NCBI RefSeq assembly: GCF_001510715.1
Contig: NZ_LMTJ01000005.1
Span: 376,642 to 440,641 of the forward strand
Length of the DNA: 64,000 bases
Direction: 5' to 3'
Source of the DNA: Bacillus sp. FJAT-29814
GTDB lineage: Bacteria > Bacillota > Bacilli > Bacillales > Cytobacillaceae
Shown: positions 45,991 through 56,515 of the stretch, piece after piece
How the letters are laid out: every line of letters begins with the position of its first letter
Position numbering within the stretch: the first letter of the stretch is position 1
Position numbers and translations under genes: made by a program
The notes under the pieces: generated by a model
The model's input: the letters and a program-made list of their open reading frames with translations, nothing else
Database searches by the model: none
Told to the model about the DNA's origin: nothing

Positions 45991-47008
45991 ATGGACTGTC
46001 AGTGAACAAGCCAGTTTCTTGCGAAGAATTGGCGAACTTTTGGCCAGGGGATACCCAATTGCGGCTGCAATTGAATCCATAGCATTACATTTGCCTGCAA
46101 ATCGAAAGGAGGAGTTGTATGGATGTTTAACTGAATTAAAGAAAGGGTCGCCGTTTCATGACGCACTAGAAGGTTTGGGATTTAACAAAGATTTAATCGG
46201 TTATGTCTATTTTGCCGAACAGCACGGCAGCTTTGCAGAGGCATTGCTCGAGGGCAGCAGCCTTGCATTATTAAAGGAAAAAGATGTGCGAAAGCTAATC
46301 AAATTGCTTCAGTATCCGATGCTGCTTATATTCATTACCGGTCTATTGTTTGTATTTGTCGAGAACACACTGTTGCCGAGGTTTACCACTTTATTTTCAA
46401 CACTTGGTCTGGAGGCGAATTTTTTTACAAAGGTGATTTATGCCTTTGATCGTTATGTTCCTGTTTTCCTTGAGATTATGCTAGTTCTGCTAGTAATAAC
46501 AGCAATTTACTATCTTTTCTTCTTTAAAAACTTCTCCGCTATCAAGCAGCGGACATTGCTCATTCGACTCCCTATTATCGGCAGAATCCTCAAATTGCTG
46601 TTTACCCACTATTTTTCCATTCAACTCAGTTTCCTATTATCCGGGGGAATATCCGTTTCCGAAGCATTAAAGCTTTTTGAAAAAAATGAACGTCAACCAT
46701 TTTTCAGCCAACTTGGGCAGGAGATTAAATTAAAGCTCATTTCCGGTGAAAAATTGGAAACAATCCTGGCCGCCTATGCTTTTTTTGAAAAGGAATTTCC
46801 AATGATTGTTAAACACGGTCAAGAAAATGGGAAATTGGAACAGGAATTATTGTTTTTCAGTAGGCATTGTGTGTCGACCATGGAGGACTTGGTCGAAAAC
46901 AGATTAAAGGCCATCCAGCCTATCCTGTATTTGTTTATAGGTATTTTAGTTGTTTCCATGTATTTGGCGATTTTATTACCAATGTTCCATCTGTTAAATG
47001 GCATTTAG
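45977..47008 (+). CDS. comGB: Competence pseudopilus membrane platform protein ComGB
   Basis: About 343 aa, GspF/PilC family. Two cytoplasmic T2SSF domains alternate with three membrane helices (VLIFITGLLFVFVE region, EIMLVLLVITAIYYLFFF, and the C-terminal LFIGILVVSMYLAILLP). It anchors pseudopilin assembly. ATG 45971 or 45977 both overlap the end of comGA; the second gives a family-like MKRRKWTVSEQA. Confidence 0.92.
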   Translation: MKRRKWTVSEQASFLRRIGELLARGYPIAAAIESIALHLPANRKEELYGCLTELKKGSPFHDALEGLGFNKDLIGYVYFAEQHGSFAEALLEGSSLALLKEKDVRKLIKLLQYPMLLIFITGLLFVFVENTLLPRFTTLFSTLGLEANFFTKVIYAFDRYVPVFLEIMLVLLVITAIYYLFFFKNFSAIKQRTLLIRLPIIGRILKLLFTHYFSIQLSFLLSGGISVSEALKLFEKNERQPFFSQLGQEIKLKLISGEKLETILAAYAFFEKEFPMIVKHGQENGKLEQELLFFSRHCVSTMEDLVENRLKAIQPILYLFIGILVVSMYLAILLPMFHLLNGI

Positions 47009-47027
47009 AAAAGCGGAGGTTAAGAAG

Positions 47028-47375
47028 ATGAATAATAAGAAAATCAATAAAGAAGCCGGTTTTACTCTCATAGAAATGATGATTGTTATGTTAGTTATTT
47101 CGGTTTTATTAATCATAACGATACCGAATGTGGCCAAGCATAATTCCAATATTAACAACAAGGGGTGCAATGCTTATGTGAAAATGGTTCAAGCGCAGGT
47201 GCAAGCTTATCAAATGGAGAACAATAAAATACCAACTATGGACGATTTAAAAACTAAAGATTATTTGGGCGAGAATGCGAAGGGTTGTCCAAACGGCGAT
47301 ACGGTTGAAATTGATGAAAAGGGTAATGTTACTTCCGTTCCAAAACAAACCGCGGCCAACGAAACTTCGAAATGA
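47028..47375 (+). CDS. comGC: Major pseudopilin ComGC
   Basis: 115 aa. The prepilin peptidase site is KEAG/FTLIEMMIVM, followed by the hydrophobic helix. Two cysteines (KGCNAY and KGCPNG) could form the intramolecular disulfide known for ComGC. GGAGG lies ten bases before ATG 47028; an earlier in-frame ATG at 46998 is inside comGB and is not used. Confidence 0.93.
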   Translation: MNNKKINKEAGFTLIEMMIVMLVISVLLIITIPNVAKHNSNINNKGCNAYVKMVQAQVQAYQMENNKIPTMDDLKTKDYLGENAKGCPNGDTVEIDEKGNVTSVPKQTAANETSK

Positions 47376-47812
47376 GTAACGCTCAAAAGGGATTTACTTT
47401 AATTGAATCCCTAGTAGTGCTCTCCATATTCATGATTCTGTCTTCTGTCACGGTGATTTCCTTAAAGCCGCAGCAATCAGTGCTTAATAATGAGGCGTTT
47501 CTGACGCAATTAAAGGCAGATTTATATTATGCCCAAGCCTATGCGATTGCCCATCAGCAGGAGGTTTCGGTAGTCTTTTCTCCTGCAAATCATTCATACT
47601 CTCTGCTGTTACGGTCTGGGCAGGAGCATTTGCTCGACAGAACTTATTCGACTGATATTGAATTGATTGAAGGGACCATTACTTTATATTTTAAATATCT
47701 TCATGACGGAACGGTCAACAAATTTGGAACCTTTCTGATTATTTCCCGGGATAAAACATACGTGATGACAATCCTGATTGGAAAAGGGCGTTTTTATGTT
47801 ACAGAAAAATAA
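47372..47812 (+). CDS. comGD: Minor pseudopilin ComGD
   Basis: 146 aa. The processing site is AQKG/FTLIESLVVLS and the domain is GspH-like. The ATGA overlap with comGC couples translation. It takes part in the pseudopilus initiation complex. Confidence 0.9.
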   Translation: MSNAQKGFTLIESLVVLSIFMILSSVTVISLKPQQSVLNNEAFLTQLKADLYYAQAYAIAHQQEVSVVFSPANHSYSLLLRSGQEHLLDRTYSTDIELIEGTITLYFKYLHDGTVNKFGTFLIISRDKTYVMTILIGKGRFYVTEK

Positions 47813-48128
47813 GGGGTACTTTTTGCTGGACTTAATGCTGTCGCTAACAGCTTTGTTTCTTATTTTTCTGTATTTGACTCCGCTAATGATAGACCTGAGG
47901 GAGCAGTCGGTCCGTATTGAAATTGAAAAAGCGGCACGTCAGATCATGTTTGATGAATTGCAGGCAAAATTGCTCAATATTAATAATCCAGTCAATTATG
48001 GAATCACGAAAAATGGCGTCGAGTATCAAATTTATTGGCGGGAATATTCCAGTTTGATGGAGGTGTGCGTGAAGGTTGGGGACACTCCGCTGCAAGCAAA
48101 AACAGAAGTATGCGGTCAAGTCGAATGA
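47796..48128 (+). CDS. comGE: Minor pseudopilin ComGE
   Basis: About 110 aa. A short N-terminus (MLQKNKGYFLLDLMLSLTA) leads into a hydrophobic helix; the processing site KNKG/YFLLD departs from the usual FTLIE and has no glutamate at +5, as in other ComGE proteins. ATG 47796 is chosen over TTG 47778. It overlaps both neighbours. Confidence 0.85.
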   Translation: MLQKNKGYFLLDLMLSLTALFLIFLYLTPLMIDLREQSVRIEIEKAARQIMFDELQAKLLNINNPVNYGITKNGVEYQIYWREYSSLMEVCVKVGDTPLQAKTEVCGQVE

Positions 48129-48552
48129 AACGGGCTTTACATTGATTGAAGTCCTGTTGGCCCTTTCAATGTTGTCAATAATTGTTTTCTTTATGGGACC
48201 CATTTTTCAAACCATCCTTCAAAATCAAGCTTCCCAAAAAGCGTTGCAATCGATGGAGTGGGAAGTATTTTGTATGCAAATGAAAAAAGAAATCCGCCTG
48301 TCCTCCAAGGCGGAGGTCGTTTCCGGCCGTTTGATTTTGACCAAGGACGGCGAAACCGTATATTATGAAAAATACGGTTCGTATTTAAGAAGGCGGGTTA
48401 ACTCACTAGGGCATGAAATACTCCTTCAGAACGTCTCCAATTACTCGTTTACGAAAATGCCCAACAGAATCCTGGTTACGGTAACCGACCTAAAGGGAAA
48501 GAATTATTCTGTCACTGCATACTCATTGGTTGATTGGGGGGATGGACCATGA
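48076..48552 (+). CDS. comGF: Minor pseudopilin ComGF
   Basis: 158 aa. The processing site is NETG/FTLIEVLLALS. TTG 48076 is the first possible start after an in-frame TGA and has GGAGGTG ten bases upstream, within comGE. The remainder fits the ComGF domain (EWEVFCMQMKKEI ... YYEKYGSYLRRRV). Confidence 0.88.
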   Translation: MGTLRCKQKQKYAVKSNETGFTLIEVLLALSMLSIIVFFMGPIFQTILQNQASQKALQSMEWEVFCMQMKKEIRLSSKAEVVSGRLILTKDGETVYYEKYGSYLRRRVNSLGHEILLQNVSNYSFTKMPNRILVTVTDLKGKNYSVTAYSLVDWGDGP

Positions 48553-48923
48553 GTGAACATGGTTTCACCTATCCCTTAACATTGTGTTTGCTTTTATTAT
48601 TTCTGTTATTTTTTTCGATCCAAACGGAAAGGTTGCTATCGGAAAGGAAGCTTGCACATGAAACCACAATAGTCATGCAGGAAGAGTATTACTTTTTGGC
48701 TTCTGTAAAAAAACTTGAAGGAACGTTCCAAACAAATGGGAGCCTCCCTGTCAAGGGGACCTACACCTATAAAAAGGGATGGATGGATTTTCAAACAGAA
48801 GCACCATCCGGTTACAGCCAAAGGGTGACGTTTACGTTAAGCTTGAACACGGGTGAAAAGGTAACCGGCAGGGGCCTTTTTGATACAAGAACGAAGAAGT
48901 TGATGAAATGGACTGTTTTTTAG
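48549..48923 (+). CDS. comGG: Minor pseudopilin ComGG
   Basis: About 124 aa. The N-terminus MSEHG/FTYPLTLCLLLLFLL carries a processing-like site with an atypical sequence. The C-terminal part is beta-rich and ends at VF. ATG 48549 overlaps the comGF stop by 4 bp. It completes the seven-gene comG set, all of which look intact. Confidence 0.86.
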   Translation: MSEHGFTYPLTLCLLLLFLLFFSIQTERLLSERKLAHETTIVMQEEYYFLASVKKLEGTFQTNGSLPVKGTYTYKKGWMDFQTEAPSGYSQRVTFTLSLNTGEKVTGRGLFDTRTKKLMKWTVF

Positions 48924-48984
48924 TCGTTTGTTTTTTGTGAAATTGGGCATACTTGTAATGTAATTCAGGAGGCGGGTGTGCAGC

Positions 48985-49179
48985 ATGAAAACAAATGACT
49001 ATGTTAAATACATGACCCAGACAATTGTTAAATATGCCGATCAGCCAAGAGATGAGCGTAAACGGCTGCGCCAGGAGAGAAAAGAGGCAAAAGCTTCTTT
49101 CTGGTATCGCTGGTTTGGCATTCTGCCCTATATTGTTTATTCGGAATTAAAAAGAATCCGCAGAAAAAATGGTGCATAA
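48985..49179 (+). CDS. yqzE: YqzE family small protein
   Basis: 64 aa, strongly basic. It starts [19 protein letters not shown] and has an Arg/Lys/Glu-rich middle and a short hydrophobic [16 protein letters not shown] segment. YqzE follows comGG in B. subtilis; the function is not known. GGAGGCGGGTG precedes ATG 48985. Confidence 0.85.
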   Translation: MKTNDYVKYMTQTIVKYADQPRDERKRLRQERKEAKASFWYRWFGILPYIVYSELKRIRRKNGA

Positions 49180-49182
49180 TAT

Positions 49183-49224
49183 AAAACCCCCAAAATCAGA
49201 AAGCTATGATTTTGGGGGTTTTTA
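49183..49224. terminator. Bidirectional terminator between comG-yqzE and yqhG
   Basis: Arms AACCCCCAAAATCA and TGATTTTGGGGGTT (14 bp) are followed by TTTAT; on the other strand a T-run also follows. Confidence 0.9.
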
Positions 49225-49229
49225 TCTGA

Positions 49230-50024
49230 TTAAACTGCTCTATCGGTTAGATAAAATAAGCCGCCATTAATAAAGGAAATATTGATTTTTGGCTCATATT
49301 GCTCCTTTAACGCTTGCTGCTCAGTTTCGTAGCTTTCCTTTGTTTCTTCGTTGACATCCTCATAAAAATGATTTAGCAGTTTTAAATCCTTTTCCCAGCG
49401 CTCCCTGGCTTCATCTGCCCATGAATGGTCGTCCATTTCGATTGCCGACTTTAAATAACTTTCAATCCTGAGCATCCCGCTTTTTGGTTTTATTAAAGGT
49501 GACAATGTAAAGGAATAGTCGGGAATTTTAGGTGTCAACGGGACTCTCATTAGCCGATCATGGAAATCCTCGACCATTTGGCCATTAATTAACTGGAGGC
49601 CGATTGATTTAAAAATATCGCGCTTGCGGTCACATTGGTATGATATTTTTACGTTCATGCACAGCCAAGGCAGGAGTGGCGTCTGCCGGTTGGCATTGGG
49701 ATGGTTTTCATAAAGCCTGATGTAGCGTGATAGATTCTTGGTTGATTCAAAAATTTGATGGAGTCTTGGCGACCCAAAATGAATCGTTTCCCCCCTTAAC
49801 TTTTCAGGTGCGCGTTCCTTATCGGTAATCAGAGTCAACTGCATAGGGTTGGGAATGCCGCCGGTTTTTTCCAGATAGTGCCAGTAAAACGGGCGGTTCA
49901 TCAATTCCTTATCCATTTCAATCGTTAACTGAACTGTTAGGTAGGCCGGATGATTTTCAACAATGGGGCAATCATTTGCCTGAAAATAGTTTACCAGAAA
50001 GTTACGAATTTCCTGCTGCTGCAT
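49230..50024 (-). CDS. yqhG: YqhG family protein
   Basis: 264 aa, soluble. It belongs to the YqhG family, which always accompanies the YqhH helicase; no function is assigned. Notable segments are FLVNYFQANDCPI at the N-terminus, KIPDYSFTLSPLIKPKSG in the middle and a final ISFINGGLFYL. AAAGGAGA precedes the ATG. It overlaps the end of yqhH by 23 bp, so the two are coupled. Confidence 0.85.
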   Translation of the reverse strand: MQQQEIRNFLVNYFQANDCPIVENHPAYLTVQLTIEMDKELMNRPFYWHYLEKTGGIPNPMQLTLITDKERAPEKLRGETIHFGSPRLHQIFESTKNLSRYIRLYENHPNANRQTPLLPWLCMNVKISYQCDRKRDIFKSIGLQLINGQMVEDFHDRLMRVPLTPKIPDYSFTLSPLIKPKSGMLRIESYLKSAIEMDDHSWADEARERWEKDLKLLNHFYEDVNEETKESYETEQQALKEQYEPKINISFINGGLFYLTDRAV

Positions 50025-51690
50025 GGGTTTCTCCTTTCTTCATGGATTCGGCAAACTCGATCATCGATGATAAATTCTCCATCTTGATCCGCATTTCCCC
50101 TTCCGAGCTGGAACCGCTGAAAATATCGATTAAGTGATCTTCGATATTTCCGAATTCCAGTTTGGTCAAGATATCGTCTAGTTCGCCGATTACCCTCTCG
50201 AATAAATCAATTTTTTCATATAAAAGCTTTAAGATATGCTCCTCCACGGTATTTTTAATGGCGAAATTATAGATCATTACATCTTTTTCCTGGCCGAGAC
50301 GGTGAATCCGGCCGATTCGCTGCTCCAGACGCATCGGGTTCCATGGCAAATCAAAGTTAATAATATGGTTACAGAATTGGAGGTTGATCCCTTCACCGCC
50401 AGCTTCTGTCGCAATCAATACCTGGGCATGCTTTTGGAACAATTCACGCATCCAGTCCTTTTTCCCGCGCTTAAACCCGCCGCGGAACGGAACAGATGAA
50501 ATGCCGTGTTGTTTCAGGTACCATTGCAGGTACAATTGGGTTGCTCGATATTCAGTAAAAATAATCACCTTATCATTAATTTTTTGAATCAATTCAAGCG
50601 CCTTTTCCGCTTTTGAATTTTTCTGGACCGCTTCTACCTTTTTTATTAAAGATTCGATTTGCTGTTGATAGTCCTGAGTTGGATTTTCCTTTTTCAGGAG
50701 CATGTTTTTTAACGTATAGAAAACGGCCTCGCGACTTGAACAGGCTTCCCGCTGCAGGGTCATCACCGAGAAACTGCTGGTCTGAATCCAGTCGCCTTCA
50801 TTTTTTAATTCTGTAACTGAGTCGTATAACTCCCGCTCAGATGGGCTAAATTCAATCGGGATGGTTTCAACGTAGCGTTTCGTCCATTCAATTCCCGTAT
50901 CGGCCCTGCGGTTGCGGATCATCACTTTGTTTACAAGTTCCTTTAGGTGCTCATCGTCATTTAACGAGCGCGAATCGCGTTTATATTTTTCATAAAACAC
51001 TGTTTCACTGCCTAAATGACCTGGCTTTAACAGGGACACAAGATTGAAAATCTCTTCAATTCGATTTTGAATGGGTGTCGCTGTCAGCAATAAACAAAAT
51101 TTCTTTTTTAAGTTTTGGACAAATTCATAGTTTTTCGTTTTATTGTTTTTCAATTTATGGGCTTCATCGATAATGATCAAATCGTAATTCTGCTGGTAGA
51201 TAATGTCGCGGTGTGGGTTCCGCTTCGCTGTATCTATCGATGAAACGACAACGTCACACTGATCCCATACATAGCTTTTCCGCTGGGTGATCGCCGGAAT
51301 ATAAAATTTATTATTTAGCTCTTGAGCCCATTGGGTTACCAGTGAAGCAGGAACAAGAATTAATACCTTTTTGACCAATCCGCGAATCATATATTCTTTT
51401 AAAATTAACCCTGCCTCAATTGTTTTTCCCAGTCCGACTTCATCAGCCAATATCGCTTTCCCATTCATATTTTCAATCACCTGCTTGGCGGTTTCTAGTT
51501 GATGCGGAAGCGGTGTTAGGTTTGGCAGATGTTTCGGTGCCTGGAGTCCCTCAAATTCAGGAATGATCAGATGCTTTTCGATATCGATCGCCAGCTTGAA
51601 GAGCTCCCAATTTCCCCACGGGCCGTCGTGGTCAATTTTTTGCAAAAAATCATCCTGCCACGAAGAATCGAATTCTATTTCAACATTCAT
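50002..51690 (-). CDS. yqhH: SNF2-family ATPase/helicase YqhH
   Basis: About 562 aa, RapA-like. Motif I is ADEVGLGKTIEAG, motif II IIDEAHKLKN, motif III LLTATPIQNR; the C-terminal helicase part has LIATEAGGEGINLQ and RIGRIHRLGQ. Such proteins remodel protein-nucleic acid complexes. ATG 51690 has AAGGAG upstream; an in-frame upstream ATG is weaker. The genes run divergently from gcvT, as in B. subtilis. Confidence 0.9.
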   Translation of the reverse strand: MNVEIEFDSSWQDDFLQKIDHDGPWGNWELFKLAIDIEKHLIIPEFEGLQAPKHLPNLTPLPHQLETAKQVIENMNGKAILADEVGLGKTIEAGLILKEYMIRGLVKKVLILVPASLVTQWAQELNNKFYIPAITQRKSYVWDQCDVVVSSIDTAKRNPHRDIIYQQNYDLIIIDEAHKLKNNKTKNYEFVQNLKKKFCLLLTATPIQNRIEEIFNLVSLLKPGHLGSETVFYEKYKRDSRSLNDDEHLKELVNKVMIRNRRADTGIEWTKRYVETIPIEFSPSERELYDSVTELKNEGDWIQTSSFSVMTLQREACSSREAVFYTLKNMLLKKENPTQDYQQQIESLIKKVEAVQKNSKAEKALELIQKINDKVIIFTEYRATQLYLQWYLKQHGISSVPFRGGFKRGKKDWMRELFQKHAQVLIATEAGGEGINLQFCNHIINFDLPWNPMRLEQRIGRIHRLGQEKDVMIYNFAIKNTVEEHILKLLYEKIDLFERVIGELDDILTKLEFGNIEDHLIDIFSGSSSEGEMRIKMENLSSMIEFAESMKKGETHAAAGNS

Positions 51691-51886
51691 ATGTTTCAAC
51701 TCCTTATTCTGCAATAGCTTATGCGAATGCGTTTTCATTTTGGTATTTTGTTATTGCCCAGAATGTTAGTTTAATGGTAGGATGATAATAGCTTTGAAAG
51801 TTTAAAATATTTTAAATAAGAGTATCTATTTTTTAAGTATAATTAGTATGACCATAATGGAAAATTTTATTATGTGCGAATGATAA

Positions 51887-52090
51887 CAAGGGGAGAGACT
51901 ACTATGTAGCGCCGAAGGAGCAAGCAGAAGATGTGAATCTCTCAGGCAAAAGAACTCTTGTTGGACGCAGCTCTGGAGAGTGCCGTTGAATCCGGCCACC
52001 AAAGGGGACAGCCATTTTTGGTAAACTTTCAGGTGCAAGGACAGAGACCTTCTTTTTTGATAAAGGGGGTTTTCTGTCCTTTTTTATTGT
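51887..52090 (+). ncRNA. Tandem glycine riboswitch of the gcvT operon
   Basis: Two glycine aptamers are visible. The first runs 51889-51982, with GGGGAGAGACTA, GCGCCGAAGGAGCAA, CTCTCAGGCAAAAGAACTC and GGACGCAGCTCTGGAGAG. The second runs ~51990-52045, with CACCAAAGGGGACAGC and ACTTTCAGGTGCAAGGACAGAG. A terminator follows. Glycine binding should relieve termination and turn on glycine cleavage. Confidence 0.95.
52037..52087 (+). terminator. Expression-platform terminator of the glycine riboswitch
   Basis: AAGGACAGA (52037-52045) pairs with TCTGTCCTT (52073-52081), followed by TTTTT. The left arm overlaps the end of aptamer 2, so ligand binding and terminator formation compete. Confidence 0.85.
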
Positions 52091-52160
52091 ACCAATTGAT
52101 TTTATGAGTTTTATCTTTTTAAGAACTAATGAACATGTAGCTGAAGAAGGGGGATTGAAA

Positions 52161-53264
52161 ATGACGGAATTAAAACGCACTCCACTGTTTAACGTCTATA
52201 AGGAATATGGGGGAAAAACAATTGATTTTGGCGGCTGGGAGCTTCCAGTGCAATTTTCCGGCATCAAGGATGAGCATGAAGCAGTCCGCACGAAGGCAGG
52301 ATTGTTTGATGTCTCCCACATGGGGGAAATTGAGGTAAAAGGTGCCGACAGCCTGAATTATCTGCAAAAAATGATGACCAATGACATTTCAAAGGTCAAA
52401 AACGGCGCTGCCCAGTATACGGCGATGTGCTATGAAAACGGCGGTACGATTGATGACCTGCTTGTTTACAAAATCGAGGACAATCATTACCTGCTAGTGG
52501 TCAATGCCTCCAATATTGAAAAAGATTATAACTGGCTTGAAAAGCATCTCGAAGGGGATGTCATCATCGAAAATCTGTCGGAAAAAACGGCGCAAATCGC
52601 CATTCAAGGGCCTCTTGCCGAGAAGGTTTTACAAACGCTGACAGAAACTGACTTAAGCCAAATCGGCTTCTTCAAATTCCAGCAGGAAGTCAGTATAGAT
52701 GGAAAAAAAGCATTGGTATCAAGAACAGGCTATACCGGAGAAGACGGCTTCGAGGTTTACTGCGCTGCCGATGATGTCGGCGACCTGTGGAAAGTCATTC
52801 TTGATGCAGGGAAGGAAGACGGCGTTATTCCATGCGGCTTAGGTGCCAGGGACACACTTCGTTTCGAAGCGACATTAGCCCTTTACGGACAAGAACTGTC
52901 ACCAGAGATTTCTCCGCTCGAAGCCGGAATTGGCTTTGCGGTGAAATTAAATAAAGAGGCAGATTTTATCGGAAAAGAAGCATTAGTCAAGCAAAAGGAA
53001 ACCGGTCTTGCCCGTAAAATTGTCGGAATTGAAATGCTAGACCGCGGCATTCCACGTCATGGATATCCGGTATTCAAAGGTGAGGAGAAAATTGGCGAGG
53101 TGACAACAGGTACACAATCGCCTACCCTAAAGAAAAATATTGGTCTTGCCCTGATTTCTTCAGAATACACAGCCGTAGATTCCGAAGTCGAAGTTGAAGT
53201 TCGCGGCAAACGTTTAAAAGCGAAAGTGGTTCCAACGCCTTTTTATAAAAGAGAAAAGAAATAG
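52161..53264 (+). CDS. gcvT: Glycine cleavage system aminomethyltransferase (T protein)
   Basis: About 367 aa. It transfers the methylene group from the lipoyl H protein to tetrahydrofolate and releases ammonia. Folate-binding signatures are [18 protein letters not shown] and [26 protein letters not shown] follows. ATG 52161 follows GGGGGA; an upstream in-frame ATG overlaps the leader and is not used. It is the first gene after the riboswitch. Confidence 0.95.
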   Translation: MTELKRTPLFNVYKEYGGKTIDFGGWELPVQFSGIKDEHEAVRTKAGLFDVSHMGEIEVKGADSLNYLQKMMTNDISKVKNGAAQYTAMCYENGGTIDDLLVYKIEDNHYLLVVNASNIEKDYNWLEKHLEGDVIIENLSEKTAQIAIQGPLAEKVLQTLTETDLSQIGFFKFQQEVSIDGKKALVSRTGYTGEDGFEVYCAADDVGDLWKVILDAGKEDGVIPCGLGARDTLRFEATLALYGQELSPEISPLEAGIGFAVKLNKEADFIGKEALVKQKETGLARKIVGIEMLDRGIPRHGYPVFKGEEKIGEVTTGTQSPTLKKNIGLALISSEYTAVDSEVEVEVRGKRLKAKVVPTPFYKREKK

Positions 53265-53282
53265 CTGAAGGGAGTAAGGTAC

Positions 53283-54629
53283 ATGAAACATCGCTATTTA
53301 CCAATGACTGAACAAGACAAGAACGCAATGCTTGAGGCAATTGGTGTTTCCTCCGTTGATGAGCTTTTCAACGACATTCCTGAAAAGGTTCGTTTTAAGG
53401 GTGATTACAACATAAAACCGGCCAAATCGGAAACAGCCCTCATGAAAGAACTTTTTCAAATGGCTGGAAAAAACGCTGATTTAAGAACCAATGTGTCATT
53501 TTTGGGTGCCGGAGTTTATGACCACTATATGCCGGTAATTGTCGATCACGTGATTTCAAGGTCCGAGTTCTATACAGCCTATACGCCTTATCAGCCTGAA
53601 ATTTCCCAAGGCGAGCTGCAGGCCATTTTTGAATTCCAAACAATGATTTGTGAATTGACAGGAATGGATGTTGCCAATTCTTCGATGTATGATGGCGGAA
53701 CAGCCCTAGCCGAGGCAGCGATGCTAAGTGCCGGGCATACAAAACGCAAAACGATCCTGGTTTCGGGTGCGGTTCACCCTGAATCACGCGAAGTGCTAAA
53801 AACCTATGCAAAGGGTCAATACCTTGAAGTGATTGAGGTTCCTGTAAAAGATGGTATTACAGATGTGGCGGCGTTAAAAGGATTGATTAATGATGATATC
53901 GCTGCTGTCGTAGTACAATATCCAAACTTCTTCGGCAGAATTGAGCCCTTAAAGGAACTGGAAGAAATTATTCATGAACATAAATCATTGTTTGTCGTAT
54001 CGAGCAATCCGCTTTCACTCGGCATTTTAACCCCACCTGGTAAATTTGGTGCTGATATTGTTGTAGGTGATGCTCAGCCGTTTGGGATTCCGACTGCGTT
54101 TGGCGGTCCGCACTGCGGCTATTTTGCAGTAACAACTAAGCTAATGCGCAAGGTCCCGGGACGTCTTGTCGGCCAGACAACCGATGACCAAGGACGCCGT
54201 GGTTTCGTGTTAACCCTGCAGGCTCGTGAACAACATATTCGCCGTGATAAGGCTACGTCCAATATTTGCTCAAATCAGGCGTTGAATGCACTTGCTGCTT
54301 CTGTTGCGATGACAGCCCTTGGCAAAAAAGGTGTTCGGGAAATCGCAACTGCCAACCTGCAAAAAGCACATTATGCCAAATCAGCCTTAAAAGCTGCAGG
54401 CTTTGAGGTGGCGTATGACGGCTATTCCTTTAATGAATTTGTTGTGAAATTAAATAAACCGGTTAAAGAGATTAATCAACAGCTGTTGCAAAAAGGAATG
54501 ATCGGCGGCTATGATTTGGGCCGTGACTACCCTGAACTTGCGAACCATATGCTATTGGCTGTTACCGAGCAAAGAACGAAGGAAGAGATTGATACTTTAG
54601 TGATAGAATTGGGGGATCTGCATGCATAA
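53283..54629 (+). CDS. gcvPA: Glycine dehydrogenase (decarboxylating) subunit 1
   Basis: 448 aa. It is half of the split P protein, which decarboxylates glycine onto the lipoyl arm of GcvH. This subunit lacks the PLP lysine; segments such as [24 protein letters not shown] and FGGPHCGYF are typical. It starts 18 bp after gcvT and overlaps gcvPB by 8 bp. Confidence 0.95.
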   Translation: MKHRYLPMTEQDKNAMLEAIGVSSVDELFNDIPEKVRFKGDYNIKPAKSETALMKELFQMAGKNADLRTNVSFLGAGVYDHYMPVIVDHVISRSEFYTAYTPYQPEISQGELQAIFEFQTMICELTGMDVANSSMYDGGTALAEAAMLSAGHTKRKTILVSGAVHPESREVLKTYAKGQYLEVIEVPVKDGITDVAALKGLINDDIAAVVVQYPNFFGRIEPLKELEEIIHEHKSLFVVSSNPLSLGILTPPGKFGADIVVGDAQPFGIPTAFGGPHCGYFAVTTKLMRKVPGRLVGQTTDDQGRRGFVLTLQAREQHIRRDKATSNICSNQALNALAASVAMTALGKKGVREIATANLQKAHYAKSALKAAGFEVAYDGYSFNEFVVKLNKPVKEINQQLLQKGMIGGYDLGRDYPELANHMLLAVTEQRTKEEIDTLVIELGDLHA

Positions 54630-56082
54630 TCAAGACCAGAAGCTGATTTTCGAAGTTAGTACACCAGGTCGCGTCGGATACAGCCTTCCGGAAATGGATA
54701 TTCCGGAGCTGGATGTAAACGGGCTTCTTCCTGAGGGGTATTTACGTGAAGAAGAGCCATTGCTCCCAGAGGTTTCCGAGTTGGATATCATGCGCCACTA
54801 TACGGCTCTCTCAAGAAGAAATCACGGAGTAGATTCAGGATTTTATCCTTTAGGCTCTTGTACGATGAAATACAATCCAAAAATCAATGAAAATGTTGCC
54901 CGGTATAACGGATTTGCCCATATCCACCCGCTCCAGGACGAAAGCTCCGTACAAGGTGCGCTCGAGCTGTTATACGATTTGCAGCAGCATCTGATTGAGA
55001 TAACCGGTATGGATGAGGTTACACTTCAGCCGGCGGCAGGCGCCCATGGGGAATGGACTGGATTAATGATGATCCGTGCCTATCATGAAGCAAACGGCGA
55101 CTTAAAGCGGACAAAGGTTATTGTCCCTGATTCTGCTCACGGGACAAACCCTGCCTCCGCAACAGTCGCGGGTCTTGAAACCATTACTGTAAAATCAAAT
55201 GAAAATGGACTTGTTGACCTAGAGGATTTAAGAAGAGTGGTTGGGGACGATACGGCAGCCTTGATGCTGACCAATCCAAATACACTCGGTTTGTTTGAAG
55301 AGCATATTGTCGAGATTGCCGAAATTGTCCACGAGGCTGGCGGAAAGGTTTATTATGACGGTGCAAACCTAAACGCAGTCCTTTCTAAGGCTAGACCTGG
55401 GGATATGGGCTTTGATGTCGTGCACTTGAATCTTCATAAAACGTTTACCGGCCCGCATGGCGGTGGCGGCCCTGGTTCTGGCCCTGTCGGAGTGAAGGCT
55501 GACCTGATCCCGTTCTTACCAAGACCGATAATTACGAAACGCGGCGATGAATATGTGTTTGATTATGACCGCCCGCAGTCGATTGGCCGCGTGAAGCCGT
55601 ATTACGGAAACTTCGGCATCAACGTCCGTGCGTATACGTATATTCGCTCCATGGGCCCTGACGGCTTGAAGGCTGTAACCGAATATGCAGTATTAAATGC
55701 CAACTACATGATGAGAAGGCTGGCTGAGTATTATGATTTGCCATTTGACCGTCACTGTAAGCATGAGTTTGTATTAAGCGGAAGACGCCAAAAGAAGTTA
55801 GGCGTGCGCACGCTCGATATCGCCAAGCGCCTGCTTGATTTCGGCTACCATCCGCCAACCATTTACTTCCCGTTAAACGTGGAAGAGTGTATCATGATTG
55901 AACCGACTGAAACGGAATCGAAAGAAACACTTGATAGTTTCATCGATATCATGATCCAAATTGCCAAGGAAGCGGAAGAAAATCCGGAAATCGTTCAAGA
56001 GGCTCCACACACAACTGTTGTCGGCCGTCTGGATGAAACAACCGCTGCCCGCAAACCGATTTTGCGCTATCAAAAAGCATAA
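54622..56082 (+). CDS. gcvPB: Glycine dehydrogenase (decarboxylating) subunit 2
   Basis: 486 aa, the PLP-binding half of the split P protein. The PLP lysine is in [26 protein letters not shown] and [10 protein letters not shown] are further hallmarks. gcvH, the lipoylated carrier, is not in the window, but lipM lies just downstream. Confidence 0.96.
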   Translation: MHNQDQKLIFEVSTPGRVGYSLPEMDIPELDVNGLLPEGYLREEEPLLPEVSELDIMRHYTALSRRNHGVDSGFYPLGSCTMKYNPKINENVARYNGFAHIHPLQDESSVQGALELLYDLQQHLIEITGMDEVTLQPAAGAHGEWTGLMMIRAYHEANGDLKRTKVIVPDSAHGTNPASATVAGLETITVKSNENGLVDLEDLRRVVGDDTAALMLTNPNTLGLFEEHIVEIAEIVHEAGGKVYYDGANLNAVLSKARPGDMGFDVVHLNLHKTFTGPHGGGGPGSGPVGVKADLIPFLPRPIITKRGDEYVFDYDRPQSIGRVKPYYGNFGINVRAYTYIRSMGPDGLKAVTEYAVLNANYMMRRLAEYYDLPFDRHCKHEFVLSGRRQKKLGVRTLDIAKRLLDFGYHPPTIYFPLNVEECIMIEPTETESKETLDSFIDIMIQIAKEAEENPEIVQEAPHTTVVGRLDETTAARKPILRYQKA

Positions 56083-56123
56083 TAAATAAAAACAGGCTCC
56101 GGAAAAGATTTCCGGAGCCTGTT
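56080..56123 (-). terminator. Terminator after yqhL
   Basis: Perfect 15-bp arms from AACAGGCTCCGGAAA around a 3-nt loop. On the minus strand a T-run (TTTTTATTTATT) follows; on the plus strand there is none, so it serves yqhL better than gcvPB. Confidence 0.75.
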
Positions 56124-56131
56124 ACAATTAA

Positions 56132-56515
56132 TTATTTTTTTGTTTTAACTTTGCCTGTCCACTTTTTAAACCCGCCTTGAAGCTGGGTTAAATTCTTATA
56201 ACCTTTGCGATACAGGAACTGTGCTGCTCGTGCTGAGCGCATTCCGCTTTGGCAATACAAATAAACCGGCAAATCGGGGCGAATTTCCTTCATTCGCATT
56301 CTGATTTGGGACATCGGGATGTTGCGGGCGCCTAAAATATGCCCAGCCTCAAACTCGTTTGGTTCACGAACATCTATAAGCTGTGCCTTGCGGTAGCCGG
56401 CACGGAACTCCTCTTCTGTAACTGTTTTTACAATTTTCTTTTGATAAAAGTAGGTACCAAGGGAGTAGATTAGCACCGCTCCAATAATGATTAACAATAC
56501 ATAAAGTGAATCCAA
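56132..56515 (-). CDS. yqhL: Membrane-anchored rhodanese YqhL
   Basis: 127 aa. An N-terminal membrane helix (residues ~3-22) is followed by a rhodanese domain with active-site C88 in YLYCQSGMRSARA. It may carry persulfide sulfur; the acceptor is unknown. It is convergent with gcvPB, in the same place as in B. subtilis. Confidence 0.92.
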   Translation of the reverse strand: MDSLYVLLIIIGAVLIYSLGTYFYQKKIVKTVTEEEFRAGYRKAQLIDVREPNEFEAGHILGARNIPMSQIRMRMKEIRPDLPVYLYCQSGMRSARAAQFLYRKGYKNLTQLQGGFKKWTGKVKTKK

